Assembly: GCA_949287525.1 (NCBI GenBank)
Contig: CASEGL010000002.1
Location: 62,001 to 126,000, forward strand
DNA: 64,000 nucleotides
Reading direction: 5' to 3'
Origin: an uncultured Rikenellaceae bacterium
GTDB taxonomy: Bacteria; Bacteroidota; Bacteroidia; Bacteroidales; Rikenellaceae
The notes under the pieces are model-generated. The model ran no database searches and was not told where the DNA came from. It saw only the letters and a list, made by a program, of their open reading frames with translations. Both the position numbers and the translations under genes were made by a program. Of this stretch, positions 63,876 to 64,000 are shown in pieces. Position 1 is the stretch's first letter, and the number at the start of each line of letters is the position of its first letter.

Positions 63876-64000
63876 ATGAAGCAGAAGATCGCGTTGCTGG
63901 GATCGACCGGTTCGATCGGCGAGCAGACGCTCGATGTGGTACGCAAACACGGCGATCGGTTCGAGGCAACCGTACTGACCGCAGGGAAAAATTGGAAAAG
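63876..64000 (+). CDS. dxr: 1-deoxy-D-xylulose 5-phosphate reductoisomerase (start only)
   Basis: The first ~41 residues, [22 protein letters not shown] and on, match the NADPH-binding Rossmann start of DXR, the second enzyme of the MEP isoprenoid pathway. The rest lies beyond the window. It begins five bases after the LytM-like gene. Confidence 0.9.
   Translation, partial: MKQKIALLGSTGSIGEQTLDVVRKHGDRFEATVLTAGKNWK

Overview
The window reads as a piece of a Bacteroidales chromosome, most likely a high-GC Rikenellaceae such as Alistipes (inference, no marker search was possible). The grounds are: promoters of the Bacteroidota type (TTTG, about 19-20 bp, TAnnTTTG) ahead of many genes; Bacteroidota-specific families (GldH, NigD-like, fimbrillin-like, GlsA/GlsB-like, RicT with a long tail, alanine-rich S16); few Shine-Dalgarno sequences; and GC-rich coding DNA.

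Layout. 1-4600: end of a TatD nuclease gene, type I asparaginase, and an ExbB / membrane protein / ExbD / ExbD operon closed by an intrinsic terminator. 4800-9300: tRNA-Pro, a sugar nucleotidyltransferase, tRNA-Arg, a glycosyltransferase, rpsP-rimM and a frameshifted small lipoprotein gene. 9300-12060: leuS. 12480-31694: the str / S10 / spc / alpha ribosomal clusters with fusA, secY, map, infA, rpmJ and rpoA, in canonical order and without frameshifts; tuf is not present between fusA and rpsJ. An intrinsic terminator, a new promoter and a structured leader split this cluster between rpsN and rpsH. 31695-32838: a 1.1-kb gene-free, G-rich stretch.

32839-42380 is accessory and cell-surface DNA: two tandem lipoprotein genes joining a fimbrillin-like domain to an FGE-sulfatase-like domain (one of them broken), a NigD-like lipoprotein, an ECF sigma factor with a membrane-anchored beta-barrel partner, rpiB, a GlsA/GlsB-like acyltransferase pair (glycine-lipid synthesis) and an outer-membrane protein. 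42517-48103: recQ, a 3'-5' exonuclease, an RlmI-like methyltransferase, tRNA-Ser with an AT-rich patch carrying a frameshifted acetyltransferase gene, and a stand-alone flavokinase. 48225-51890 is an ArsR-controlled operon (arsR, TlpA-like, arsF-like, arsG-like, small thioredoxin, ArsP-like permease) that fits organoarsenical reduction and export; two GTTCG-N8-CGAAC sites look like its operators. 51976-64000: split ThrE exporter, trmB, gldH, ricT, MATE exporter, a degenerate Clp ATPase, MerR regulator, Nif3-like and zinc-ribbon proteins, a LytM-like protein and the start of dxr.

Six single-base frameshifts, at or beside short homopolymers, interrupt five otherwise good accessory genes. They may be true decay or sequencing error; reads would decide.
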